NCBI RefSeq assembly: GCF_000003605.2
Contig: NW_003110968.1
Span: 1-30,465, forward strand
Direction: 5' to 3'
Length of the DNA stretch: 30,465 bases
Source: Saccoglossus kowalevskii
Taxonomy: Eukaryota; Hemichordata; Enteropneusta; Harrimaniidae
Every line of letters begins with the position of its first letter. Positions within the stretch are counted from its first letter, which is position 1. Shown here piece by piece: positions 12,406-26,037 of the stretch. The translations under genes were made by a program, and so were the position numbers. The notes under the pieces were generated by a model. The model saw only the letters and a list, made by a program, of their open reading frames with translations, searched no databases and was not told where the DNA came from.

Positions 12406-13630
12406 TACATAGGATATCAGCGATATGTGCGATAACAACTAAATCTATATACATGAGATATAAGTGATATGTGCGATAACAACTACATATGTATACATAG
12501 GATATCAGCGATATATGCAATAACAACTACATATGTGTACATAGGATATCAGTGATACATGCAATAACAACTACATATGCATACAAAGGATATCAGTGAT
12601 ACATGCAATAACAACTACATATGTATACAAGGGATATCAGCGATATATGCAATAACAACTACACATGTATACATAGGATATCAGCGATATATGTGATAAC
12701 AACTACACATGTATACATAGGATATCAGCGATATATGTGATAACAACTACACATGTACACATAGGATATCAGCGATATATGCGATAACAGATACATATGT
12801 ATACATAAGATATCAGCGATATATACGATAACAACTACATATGTATACATAGTATATCAGTGATATATGTGATAACAACTACATATGTATACATATGATA
12901 TCAGCGATATGTACGCTAACAGCTACATATGTATACATACGATATCAGCGATATATATGATAACAACTACATATGTATACATAGGATATCAGCGATATGT
13001 GCAATAACAGATACATATATATACATATTATATCAGCGATATATACGCTAACAACTACATATGTATACATAGGATATCAGATATATGTGCGATAATAACT
13101 ACATATGTATACATATGATATCAGCGATATATGAGATAACAACTACATCTGTATACATATGATATCAGTGATACATGCGATAACAACTACATCTTTATAC
13201 ATATGATATCAGTAATACATGCGATAACAACTACATATGTATACATAGGATATCAGTGATACATGTGATAACAACTATATCTGTATACATATGATATCAG
13301 TGATACATGCGATAACAACTACATATGTATACATAGGATATCAGCGATATGTGCGATAGCAACTACATATGTATACATGAGATATCAGTGATATGTGCGA
13401 TAACAACTACATATGTATACATGAGATATCAGCGATATATACGCTAACAACTACATATGTATACATATGATATCAGCGATATATACGCTAACAACTACAT
13501 ATGTATACATATGATATCAGCGATATATACGCTAAAAACTACATATGTATACATATGATATCAGCGATATATACGCTAACAACTACATATGTATACATAT
13601 GATATCAGCGATATATGCGATAACAGATAC
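10787..13630. repeat. 2.8-kb block shared with 20377-23220
   Basis: A long colinear duplication at a constant offset of 9590. I checked it at GAGATAACAG (10796 and 20386), the minus-strand open frame (11755 and 21345), ACTACATATGCATACAAAGG (12572 and 22162), GTGCGATAGC (13351 and 22941) and ACGCTAAC (13441 and 23031). No net length change is seen between these anchors. Scattered base differences exist, such as CAGCGATGTATG here against CAGTGATGTATG at about 20567. The match ends where this copy has CATATGTATACATAAG and the other AAATGTATACATAGG. Confidence 0.85.
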
Positions 13631-13694
13631 ATATGTATACATAAGATATCAGCGATATATACGATAACAACTACATATGTATACATAGGATATC

Positions 13695-14708
13695 AGCGAT
13701 ATGTGCGATAACAGATACATATATATACATATTATATCAGCGATATATACGCTAACAACTACATATGTATACATATGATATCAGCGATATATACGCTAAC
13801 AACTACATATGTATACATAGGATATCAGTGATATATGTGATAACAACTACATATGTATACATGAGATGTCTGTGATATATGCGATAACAACTACAAATGT
13901 ATACATAGGATATCAGCGATATATACGATAACAACTACATATGTATACATAGTATATCAGCGATATATGCGATAACAACTACATATATGTACATAGGATA
14001 TCAGCGATATGTGCGATAACAACTACATATGTATACATGAGATATCAGCGATATGTGCGATAACAACTACATATGTGTACATAGGATATCAGCGATATGT
14101 GCGATAACAACTACATATGTATACATGAGATATCAGCGATATGTGCGATATCAACTACATATGTATTCATATGATATCAGTGATATGAGCGATAACAACT
14201 GCATATTTATACATAGGATATCAGCGATGTATGCGATAACAACTACACATAGGATATCAGCGATATATGTGATAACAACTACATCTGTATACATAGGATA
14301 TCAGTGGTACATGCGATAACAACTACATATGTATTCATGAGATATCAGCGATATGTGCGATAACAACTGCATATGTATTCATGAGATATCAGCGATATGT
14401 GCGATAACAACTACATATGTATTCATGAGATATCAGCGATATGTGCGATAACAACTACATCTGTATACATAGGATATCAGTGGTACATGCGATAACAACT
14501 ACATATGTATACAAAGGATATCAGTGATATGTGCAATAACAACTACATATGTATTCATGAGATATCAGCGATATATGCATAATGACTACATATGTATTCA
14601 TGAGATATCAGCGATATGTGCGATAACAACTACAAATGTATACATGAGATATCAGCGATATGTGCGATAACAACTACATATGTATACATGAGATAACAGC
14701 GATATGTG
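13695..14708. repeat. Partner of the 8222-9235 block
   Basis: Carries the same order of variants as 8222-9235 at offset +5473, including the near-identical open frame at 14053-14319 (8580-8846 in the partner), which is repeat sequence and not a gene. The part about 14095-14510 has a further relative at 15840-16255 (offset 1745), anchored by GATATGAGCG (14182 and 15927) and GTGGTACATG (14304 and 16049). Confidence 0.8.
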
Positions 14709-15266
14709 CGATAACAACTACATATGTATTCATAAGATATCAGCGATATGTGCGATATCAACTACATATGTATTCATATGATATCAGTGATATGAGCGAT
14801 AACAACTGCATATGTATACATAGGATATCAGCGATGTATGCGATAACAACTACACATAGGATATCAGCGATATATGTGATAACAACTACATCTCTATACA
14901 TGGGATATCAGCGATATGTGCGATTACAACTACATATGTATACATGAGATACAGCGATATGTGCGATAACAACTACATATGTGTACATAGGATATCAGCG
15001 ATATATGCGATAACAACTACATATGTATACACAGGATATCAGCGATATGTGCGATATCAATTACATATGTATACATGAGATATCAGCGATATATACGATA
15101 ACAACTACATATGTATACATGAGATATCAGCGATATATGTGATAACAACTACATATGTATACAATATAGGATACCAGCGATATGTGCAATAACAACTACA
15201 TATGTATACATGAGATATCAGCGATATATGCGATAACAACTAGATATGTATACATGAGATATCGGC

Positions 15267-15530
15267 GATATGTGCGATAACAACTACATATGTATACATG
15301 AGATATCAGTGATACATGCGATAACAACTACATATGTATACATGAGATATCAGTGATATGTGCGATAACAACTACATATGTATACATGAGATATTAGTGA
15401 TACATGCGATAACAACTACATATGTATACATGAGATATCAGTGATATGTGCGATAACAACTACATATGTATACATGAGATATCAGTGATATGTGCGATAA
15501 CAACTACATATGTATACATGAGATATCAGC
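15267..15530. repeat. Local dimer (88-bp) repetition
   Basis: Monomers with GATACATGCG and GATATGTGCG alternate here. GATACATGCG falls at 15311 and 15399, 88 bp (2 x 44) apart, and otherwise the monomers are almost the same. The following copies are nearly uniform GAGATATCAGTGATATGTG monomers, one of the most homogeneous short stretches of the window, consistent with recent local expansion. Confidence 0.7.
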
Positions 15531-15839
15531 GATATGTGCGATAACAACTACATATGTATACATGAGATGTCTGTGATATATGCGATAACAACTACATATG
15601 TGTACATAGGATATCAGCGATATGTGCGATAACAACTGCATATGTATACATGAGATATCAGCGACATGTGCGATGACAACTACATATGTGTACATAGGAT
15701 ATCAGCGATATGTGCGATAACAACTACATATGTATACATGAGATATCAGTGATATGTGCGATAACAACTACATATGTATTTATAGGATATCAGCGATATG
15801 TGTGACAACAACTAGATATATATACATGAGATATCAGCG

Positions 15840-16255
15840 ATATGTGCGATAACAACTACATATGTATTCATAAGATATCAGCGATATGTGCGATATCAAC
15901 TACATATATATTCATATGATATCAGTGATATGAGCGATAACAACTGCATATGTATACATAGGATATCAGCGATGTATGCGATAACAACTACACATAGGAT
16001 ATCAGCGATATATGTGATAACAACTACATCTGTATACATGGGATATCAGTGGTACATGCGATGACAACTACATATGTATTCATGAGATATCAGCGATATG
16101 TGCGATAACAACTGCATATGTATTCATGAGATATCAGCGATATGTGCGATAACAACTACATATGTATTCATGAGATATCAGCGATATGTGCGATAACAAC
16201 TACATCTGTATACATAGGATATCAGTGGTACATGCGATAACAACTACATATGTAT
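15840..16255. repeat. 0.4-kb copy of the TATTCATGAG subfamily
   Basis: A third occurrence of the series GATATGAGCG, 36-bp short monomer, GTGGTACATGCG, then three TATTCATGAG monomers. It matches about 14095-14510 at offset 1745. It has its own differences: CATATATATTCATATG at about 15903, TACATGGGATATC at about 16036 and GCGATGACAAC at about 16058. Confidence 0.72.
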
Positions 16256-16998
16256 TCATGAGATATCAGCGATATGTGCATAATAACTACATATGTATTC
16301 ATGAGATATCAGCGATATGTGCGATAACAACTACATATGTATACATGAGATATCAGCGATATGTGCAATAACAACTACATAAGTATACATGAGATATCAG
16401 CGATATGTGCGATAACAACTACATATGTATACATGAGATATCAGCGATATGTGCGATAACAACTAGATATGTATACATGAGATATCGGCGATATGTGCGA
16501 TAACAACTACATCTGTATACATAGGATATCAGTGATATGTGCGATAACAACTAAATCTGTATACATGAGATATAAGTGATATGTGCGATAACAACTACAT
16601 ATGTATACATGAGATATCAGTGATATGTGCGATAACAACTACATATGTATACATGAGATATCAGTGATATGTGCGATAACAACTACATATGTATACATAG
16701 GATATCAGTGATATATGCAATAACAACTACATATGTATACATAGGATATCAGCGATATATGCTATAACAACTACATAAGTATACTTAGGATATCAGCGAT
16801 ATATGTGATAACAACTACACATATACAAATAGGATATCAGCGATATATGCGATAACAACTACATATGTATACATAGGATATCAGCGATATATGCGATAAC
16901 AACTACACATGTACACATAGGATATCAGCGATATATGTGATAACAAATATATATATATGTATACATAGGATATCAGCGATATATGTGATAACAACTAC

Positions 16999-18529
16999 AA
17001 ATGTATACATGAGATATCAGCGATATGTGCGATAACAACTACATATGTATACATGAGATAACAGCGATATGTCCGATAACAACTACATATGTATACATGA
17101 GATATCAGCGATATATGCGATAACAACTACATATATGTACATAGGATATCAGCGATATGTGCGATAACAACTACATATGTATACATGAGATACCAGTGAT
17201 ATGTGCGATAACAACTAGATATGTATACATAGGATATCAGTGATGTATGCGATATCAACTACACATAGGATATCAGCGATATATGTGATAACAAATACAT
17301 ATGTATACATAGGATATCAGCGATATATGCGATAACAACTACATATGTATACATGAGATATCATCGATATTTGCGATAACAACTACATATGTATACATAT
17401 GATATCAGCGATATGTGCGATATCAACTACATATGTATACATGAGATATCAGCGATATATACGATAACAACAACATATGTATACATAGCATATCAGCGAT
17501 ATGTGCGATATCAACTACATATGTATACATATGATATCAGCGATATATACGCTAACAGCTACATATGTATACATATGATATCAGCGATATATACGCTAAC
17601 AACTACATATGTATACATATGATATCAGCGATATATACGCTAACAACTACATATGTATACATAGGATATCAGCGATATATACGCTAACAACTTCATATGT
17701 ATACATAGGATATCAGCGATATATGCGATAACAGATACATATGTATACATAGGATATCAGCGATATATACGATAACAACTACATATGTATACATGAGATA
17801 TCAGCGATATGTGCGATAACAACTACATATGTATACATGAGATATCAGCGATATGTGCGATAACAACTACATATATATACATGAGATATCAGCGATATGT
17901 GCGATAACAACTAGATATGTATACATGAGATATCGTCGATATGTGCGATAACAACTACATATGTATACATGAGATATCAGTGATATGTGCGATAACAACT
18001 ACATATGTATACATGAGATATCAGTGATATGTGCGATAACAACTACATATGTATACATAGGATATCAGCGATATATGCAATAACAACTACATATGTATAC
18101 ATAGGATATCAGCGATATATGCGATAACAACTACATAAGTATACATAGGATATCAGCGATATATGCGATAACAACTACATATGTATACATAGGATATCAG
18201 CGATATATGCGATAACAACTACATATGTATACATATGATATCAGCGATATGTGCGATATCAACTACATATGTATACATGAGATATCAGCGATATATACGA
18301 TAACAACAACATATGTATACATAGCATATCAGCGATATATGCGATAACAACTACATATGTATACACAGGAAATCAGCGATATGTGCGATATCAATTACAT
18401 ATGTATACATGAGATATCAGCGATATGTGCGATAATAACTAGATATGTATACATGAGATATCGGCGATATATGCATAATGACTACATATGTATTCATGAG
18501 ATATCAGCGATATGTGCGATAACAACTAC
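16999..18529. repeat. Tandem block of about 1.5 kb, second pair, copy 1 (1531 bp)
   Basis: Begins at the AAATGTATACATGAG monomer (16999), followed by GAGATAACAG with GATATGTCCG. It runs through the short monomer, the ATACGCTAAC run, ACTTCATATG, ACATAAGTATAC and the ACAACAACATATG monomers, and ends at TATGCATAATGAC and a TATTCATGAG monomer. The same series restarts at 18530. The open frames at 17389-17622 and 18964-19197, 1575 apart, are equivalent positions in the two copies. This copy lacks the GATATAAGCG monomer that copy 2 has at about 18891. Confidence 0.83.
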
Positions 18530-20017
18530 AAATGTATACATGAGATATCAGCGATATGTGCGATAACAACTACATATGTATACATGAGATAACAGCGATA
18601 TGTCCGATAACAACTACATATGTATACATGAGATATCAGCGATATATGCGATAACAACTACATATATGTACATAGGATATCAGCGATATGTGCGATAACA
18701 ACTACATATGTATACATGAGATACCAGTGATATGTGCGATAACAACTAGATATGTATACATAGGATATCAGTGATGTATGCGATATCAACTACACATAGG
18801 ATATCAGCGATATATGTGATAATAAATACATATGTATACATAGGATATCAGCGATATATGCGATAACAACTACATATGTATACATATGATATAAGCGATA
18901 TGTGCGATATCAACTACATATGTATACATGAGATATCATCGATATTTGCGATAACAACTACATATGTATACATATGATATCAGCGATATGTGCGATATCA
19001 ACTACATATGTATACATGAGATATCAGCGATATATACGATAACAACAACATATGTATACATAGCATATCAGCGATATGTGCGATATCAACTACATATGTA
19101 TACATATGATATCAGCGATATATACGCTAACAGCTACATATGTATACATATGATATCAGCGATATATACGCTAACAACTACATATGTATACATATGATAT
19201 CAGCGATATATACGCTAACAACTACATATGTATACATAGGATATCAGCGATATATACGCTAACAACTTCATATGTATACATAGGATATCAGCGATATATG
19301 CGATAACAGATACATATGTATACATAGGATATCAGCGATATATACGATAACAACTACATATGTATACATGAGATATCAGCGATATGTGCGATAACAACTA
19401 CATATGTATACATGAGATATCAGCGATATGTGCGATAACAACTACATATATATACATGAGATATCAGCGATATGTGCGATAACAACTAGATATGTATACA
19501 TGAGATATCGTCGATATGTGCGATAACAACTACATATGTATACATGAGATATCAGTGATATGTGCGATAACAACTACATATGTATACATGAGATATCAGT
19601 GATATGTGCGATAACAACTACATATGTATACATAGGATATCAGCGATATATGCAATAACAACTACATATGTATACATAGGATATCAGCGATATATGCGAT
19701 AACAACTACATAAGTATACATAGGATATCAGCGATATATGCGATAACAACTACATATGTATACATAGGATATCAGCGATATATGCGATAACAATTACATA
19801 TGTATACATATGATATCAGCGATATGTGCGATATCAACTACATATGTATACATGAGATATCAGCGATATATACGATAACAACAACATATGTATACATAGC
19901 ATATCAGCGATATATGCGATAACAACGACATATGTATACACAGGATATCAGCGATATGTGCGATATCAATTACATATGTATACATGAGATATCAGCGATA
20001 TGTGCGATAACAACTAC
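18530..20017. repeat. Tandem block of about 1.5 kb, second pair, copy 2 (1488 bp)
   Basis: Immediately follows copy 1 and repeats its order of variants. It has the extra GATATAAGCG monomer near 18891, but near 19990-20017 it lacks about two monomers (those with GATAATAACTAG and TATGCATAATGAC). The AAATGTATAC marker that opens each copy lies at 16999, 18530 and 20018. The same marker is also at 181, 4833, 14635 and 25676, each the start of a related series. Confidence 0.83.
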
Positions 20018-20520
20018 AAATGTATACATGAGATATCAGCGATATGTGCGATAACAACTACATATGTATACATGAGATAACAGCGATATGTCCGATAACA
20101 ACTACATATGTATACATGAGATATCAGCGATATATGCGATAACAACTACAAATGTATACATGAGATATCAGCGATATGTGCGATAACAACTACATATGTA
20201 TACATGAGATAACAGCGATATGTCCGATAACAACTACATATGTATACATGAGATATCAGCGATATATGCGATAACAACTACATATATGTACATAGGATAT
20301 CAGCGATATGTGCGATAACAACTACATATGTATACATGAGATACCAGTGATATGTGCGATAACAACTACATATGTATACATGAGATAACAGCGATATGTC
20401 CGATAACAACTACATATGTATACATGAGATATCAGCGATATATGCGATAACAACTACATATATGTACATAGGATATCAGCGATATGTGCGATAACAACTA
20501 CATATGTATACATGAGATAC
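20018..20520. repeat. Nested local duplications of 3 and 4 monomers
   Basis: The GAGATAACAG + GATATGTCCG pair occurs three times in quick succession, with its TAACAG element at 20078, 20210 and 20386. The steps are 132 bp (3 x 44) and 176 bp (4 x 44). The AAATGTATAC monomer is repeated at 20018 and 20150 (132 bp), and the ATATATGTACATAGG monomer with the following ACCAGTG monomer is also repeated. This is the densest cluster of small duplications in the window and lies where the 1.5-kb tandem series meets the 2.8-kb duplicated block. Confidence 0.85.
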
Positions 20521-23220
20521 CAGTGATATGTGCGATAACAACTAGATATGTATACATAGGATATCAGTGATGTATGCGATATCAACTACACATAGGATAT
20601 CAGCGATATATGTGATAACAAATACATATGTATACATAGGATATCAGCGATATATGCGATAACAACTACATATGTATACATATGATATAAGCGATATGTG
20701 CGATATCAACTACATATGTATACATGAGATATCAGCGATATTTGCGATAACAACTACATATGTATACATATGATATCAGCGATATGTGCGATATCAACTA
20801 CATATGTATACATGAGATATCAGCGATATATACGATAACAACAACATATGTATACATAGCATATCAGCGATATATGCGATAACAACTACATATGTATACA
20901 CAGGATATCAGCGATATGTCCGATATCAATTACATATGTATACATGAGATATCAGCGATATGTGCGATAATAACTAGATATGTATACATGAGATATCGGC
21001 GATATATGCGATAACAACTACGTATGTATACATGAGATATCAGCGATATGTGCGATAACATCTACATATGTATACATAAGATATTAGCGATATATGCGAT
21101 AACAACTACATATGTATACATAGGATATCAGCGATATGTGTGATAACAACTACATATGTATACATATGATATCAGCAATACATGCAATAACAACTACATC
21201 TGTATATATGAGATATCAGCGATATGTGTGACAGCAACTACATATGTATACATGAGATATCAGCGATATGTGCGATAACAACTGCATATGTATACATGAG
21301 ATAGCGATATATGCGATAACAACTACATATATGTACATAGGATATCAGCGATATGTGCGATAACAACTACATATGTATACATGAGATATCAGTGATATGT
21401 GCGATAACAAATACATATGCATACATAGGATATTAGCGGTATGTGCGATAACAACTACATATGTATTTTTAGGATATCGGCGATATGTGCGATAACAACT
21501 AGATATGTATACATGAGATATCGGCGATATGTGCGATAACAACCACATCTGTATACATAGGATATCAGCGATATGTGCGATAACAACTAAATCTGTATAC
21601 ATGAGATATAAGTGATATGTGCGATAACATCTACATATGTATACATGAGATATCAGTGATATGTGCGATAACAACTACATATGTATACATGAGATATCAG
21701 TGATATGTGCGATAACAACTACATATGTATATATAGGATATCAGCGATATATGCAATAACAACTACATATGTATACATAGGATATCAGCGAAATATGCGA
21801 TAACAACTACATAAGTACACATAGTATATCAGCGATAAATGTGATAACAACTACACATATACAAATAGGATATCAGCGATATATGCGATAACAACTACAT
21901 ATGTATACATAGGATATCAGCGATATATGCGATAACAACTACACATGTACACATAGGATATCAGCGATATATGTGATAACAAATATATATATGTATACAT
22001 AGGATATCAGCGATATGTGCGATAACAACTAAATCTATATACATGAGATATAAGTGATATGTACGATAACAACTACATATGTATACATAGGATATCAGCG
22101 ATATATGCAATAACAACTACATATGTGTACATAGGATATCAGTGATACATGCAATAACAACTACATATGCATACAAAGGATATCAGTGATACATGCAATA
22201 ACAACTACATATGTATACAAAGGATATCAGCGATATATGCAATAACAACTACTCATGTATACATAGGATATCAGCGATATATGTGATAACAACTACACAT
22301 GTATACATAGGATATCAGCGATATATGTGATAACAACTACACATGTACACATAGGATATCAGCGATATATGCGATAACAGATACATATGTATACATAAGA
22401 TATCAGCGATATATACGATAACAACTACATATGTATACATAGTATATCAGTGATATATGTGATAACAACTACATATGTATACATATGATATCAGCGATAT
22501 GTACGCTAACAGCTACATATGTATACATACGATATCAGCGATATATATGATAACAACTACATATGTATACATAGGATATCAGCGATATGTGCAATAACAG
22601 ATACATATATATACATATTATATCAGCGATATATACGCTAACAACTACATATGTATACATAGGATATCAGATATATGTGCGATAATAACTACATATGTAT
22701 ACATATGATATCAGCGATATATGAGATAACAACTACATCTGTATACATATGATATCAGTGATACATGCGATAACAACTACATCTTTATACATATGATATC
22801 AGTAATACATGCGATAACAACTACATATGTATACATAGGATATCAGTGATACATGTGATAACAACTATATCTGTATACATATGATATCAGTGATACATGC
22901 GATAACAACTACATATGTGTACATAGGATATCAGCGATATGTGCGATAGCAACTACATATGTATACATGAGATATCAGTGATATGTGCGATAACAACTAC
23001 ATATGTATACATGAGATATCAGCGATATATACGCTAACAACTACATATGTATACATATGATATCAGCGATATATACGCTAACAACTACATATGTATACAT
23101 ATGATATCAGCGATATATACGCTAACAACTACATATGTATACATATGATATCAGCGATATATACGCTAACAACTACATATGTATACATATGATATCAGCG
23201 ATATATGCGATAACAGATAC
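20377..23220. repeat. Partner of the 10787-13630 block
   Basis: Matches 10787-13630 at offset 9590 over about 2.8 kb. Its later part, from about 21340, is also duplicated at 26038 onward, so that portion is present at least three times in the window (about 11.75, 21.34 and 26.04 kb). It contains the minus-strand open frame at 21345-21674, which is repeat sequence. Confidence 0.83.
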
Positions 23221-23588
23221 AAATGTATACATAGGATATCAGTGATATATACGATAACAACTACATATGTATACACAGGATATCAGCGATATGTACGATA
23301 ACAGATACATATGTATACATAGGATATCAGCGATATATGGGATAACAACTACATATGTATACATAGGATATCAGCGGTACATGAGATAACAACTACATTT
23401 GTATACATAGGATATATGGGATAGCAACCTACATATGTATACATAGGATATCAGAGATATGTGCGATAATAACTACATATGTATACATATGATATCAGCG
23501 ATATATACGCTAACAACTACATATGTATACATATGATATCAGTGATATGTGCGATAGCAACTACATATGTATACATGAGATATCAGCG
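21340..23588. repeat. 2.25-kb block shared with 26038-28286
   Basis: The offset is a constant 4698, anchored at the minus-strand open frame (21345 and 26043), ACTACATATGCATAC (22162 and 26860) and GGATATATGGG (23410 and 28108). The two copies share the variants AACCACATCTG and ACTCATGTATAC, which the 10.8-13.6 kb copy lacks (AACTACATCTG, ACACATGTATAC). These two copies are therefore more closely related to each other than to the left one. Confidence 0.85.
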
Positions 23589-24519
23589 ATATGTGCGATA
23601 TCAACTACATATGTATACATATGATATCAGCGATATATACGCTAACAGCTACATATGTATACATATGATATCAGCGATATATACGCTAACAACTACATAT
23701 GTATACATGAGATATCAGCGATATATACGATAACAACTACATATGTATACATGAGATATCAGCGATATGTGCGATAACAACTTCATATGTATACATAGGA
23801 TATCAGCGATATATACGATAACAACTACATATGTATACATGAGATATCAGCGATATATACGATAACAACTACATATGTATACATGAGATATCAGCGATAT
23901 GTGCGATAACAACTACATTTGTATACATGAGATATCAGCGATATGTGCGATAACAACTACATATGTATACATGAGATATCAGCGATATGTGCGATAACAA
24001 CTAGATATGTATACATGAGATATCGGCGATATGCGCGATAACAACTACATCTGTATACTTAGGATATCAGTGATATGTGCGATAACAACTAAATCTGTAT
24101 ACATGAGATATAAGTGATATGTGCGATAACAACTACATATGTATACATGAGATATCAGTGATATGTGCGATAACAACTACATATGTATACATGAGATATC
24201 AGTGATATGTGCGATAACAACTACATATGTATACATAGGATATCAGCGATATATGCAATAACAACTACATATGTATACATAGGATATCAGCGATATATGC
24301 GATAACAACTAAATCTATATACATGAGATATAAGTGATATGTGCGATAACAACTACATATGTATACATAGGATATAAGCGATATGTGCGATATCAACTAC
24401 ATATGTATACATGAGATATCAGCGATATATGCGATAACAACTACATATGTATACATATGATATCAGCGATATATACGATAACAACTACATATGTATACAT
24501 ATGATATCAGCGATATATG

Positions 24520-25342
24520 TGATAACAACTACATATGTATACATATGATATCAGCGATATATGTGATAACAACTACATATGTATACATATGATATCAGCG
24601 ATATATACGCTAACAGCTACATATGTATACATATGATATCAGCGATATATACGCTAACAACTACATATGTATACATATGATATCAGCGATATATACGCTA
24701 ACAACTACATATGTATACATAGGATATCAGCAATATATACGCTAACAACTTCATATGTATACATAGGATATCAGCGATATATGCGATAACAGATACATAT
24801 GTATACATAGGATATCAGCGATATATACGATAACAACTACATATGTATACATGAGATATCAGCGATATGTGCGATAACAACTACATATGTATACATGAGA
24901 TATCAGCGATATGTGCGATAACAACTACATATATATACATGAGATATCAGCGATATGTGCGATAACAACTAGATATGTATACATGAGATATCGTCGATAT
25001 GTGCGATAACAACTAAATCTGTATACATAGGATATCAGTGATATGTGCGATAACAACTAAATCTGTATACATGAGATATAAGTGATATGTGCGATAACAA
25101 CTACATATGTATATATGAGATATCAGTGATATGTGCGATAACAACTACATATGTATACATGAGATATAGGTGATATGTGCGATAACAACTACATATGTAT
25201 ACATAGGATATCAGCGATATATGCAATAACAACTACATATGTATACATAGGATATCAGCGATATATGCGATAACAACTACATAAGTATACATAGGATATC
25301 AGCGATATATGCGATAACAACTACATATGTATACATAGGATA
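24520..25342. repeat. 0.8-kb block shared with 29398-30220
   Basis: The offset is 4878 at every anchor checked: GATATCAGCG (24591 and 29469), ACTTCATATG (24748 and 29626), AAATCTGTATAC (25015 and 29893) and ATAAGTATAC (25281 and 30159). Small differences include CAGCAATATATACG near 24730 and TATATATGAG near 25110 in this copy. The left part of this series is also related to 3.9-4.35 kb. Confidence 0.82.
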
Positions 25343-25866
25343 TCAGCGATATATGCGATAACAACTACATATGTATACATATGATATCAGCGATATGTGC
25401 GATATCAACTACATATGTATACATGAGATATCAGCGATATATACGATAACAACAACATATGTATACATAGCATATCAGCGATATATGCGATAACAACTAC
25501 ATATGTATACACAGGATATCAGCGATATGTGCGATATCAATTACATATGTATACATGAGATATCAGCGATATGTGCGATAATAACTAGATATGTATACAT
25601 GAGATATCGGCGATATATGCATAATGACTACATATGTATTCATGAGATATCGGCGATATGTGCGATAACAACTACAAATGTATACATGAGATATCAGCGA
25701 TATGTGCGATAACAACTACATATGTATACATGAGATAACAGCGATATGTCCGATAACAACTACATCTGTATACATGAGATATCAGCGATAAGTGTGACAG
25801 CAACTACATATGTATACATGAGATATCAGCGATATGTGCGATAACAACTACATATGTATACATGAG

Positions 25867-26037
25867 ATAGCGATATATGCGATAACAACTACATCTTTAT
25901 ATATATGATATCAGTGATACATGCGATAACAACTACATATGTATACATAGGATATCAGTGATACATGTGATAACAACTATATCTGTATACATATGATATC
26001 AGTGATACATGCGATAACAACTACATATGTGTACATA
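25867..26037. repeat. Mosaic junction segment matching about 22770-22926
   Basis: About 150-170 bp of variants here (CATCTTTATATATATG, GATACATGTG, ACTATATCTG, ACATATGTGTACATAG) match the series at about 22777-22926. They lie between a stretch ending in the 41-bp GAGATAGCGATATATG monomer (as at about 21300) and the start of the 2.25-kb block at 26038. In the related copy at 21.3 kb these neighbours are joined directly through an ACATATATGTACATAGG monomer. This copy therefore looks recombinant. Confidence 0.7.

Noticed and set aside
21345-21674. Longest open frames on the minus strand (21345-21674 and 26043-26372, 109 codons; 8044-8301; 10180-10377; 11755-11952; 15504-15695)
   Set aside because: The minus strand of the usual monomer has few stops, mainly TGA from GATATCAGC, and variants such as ATATCGGCG abolish it. 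The frames recur because the DNA block is duplicated, not because a protein is conserved.
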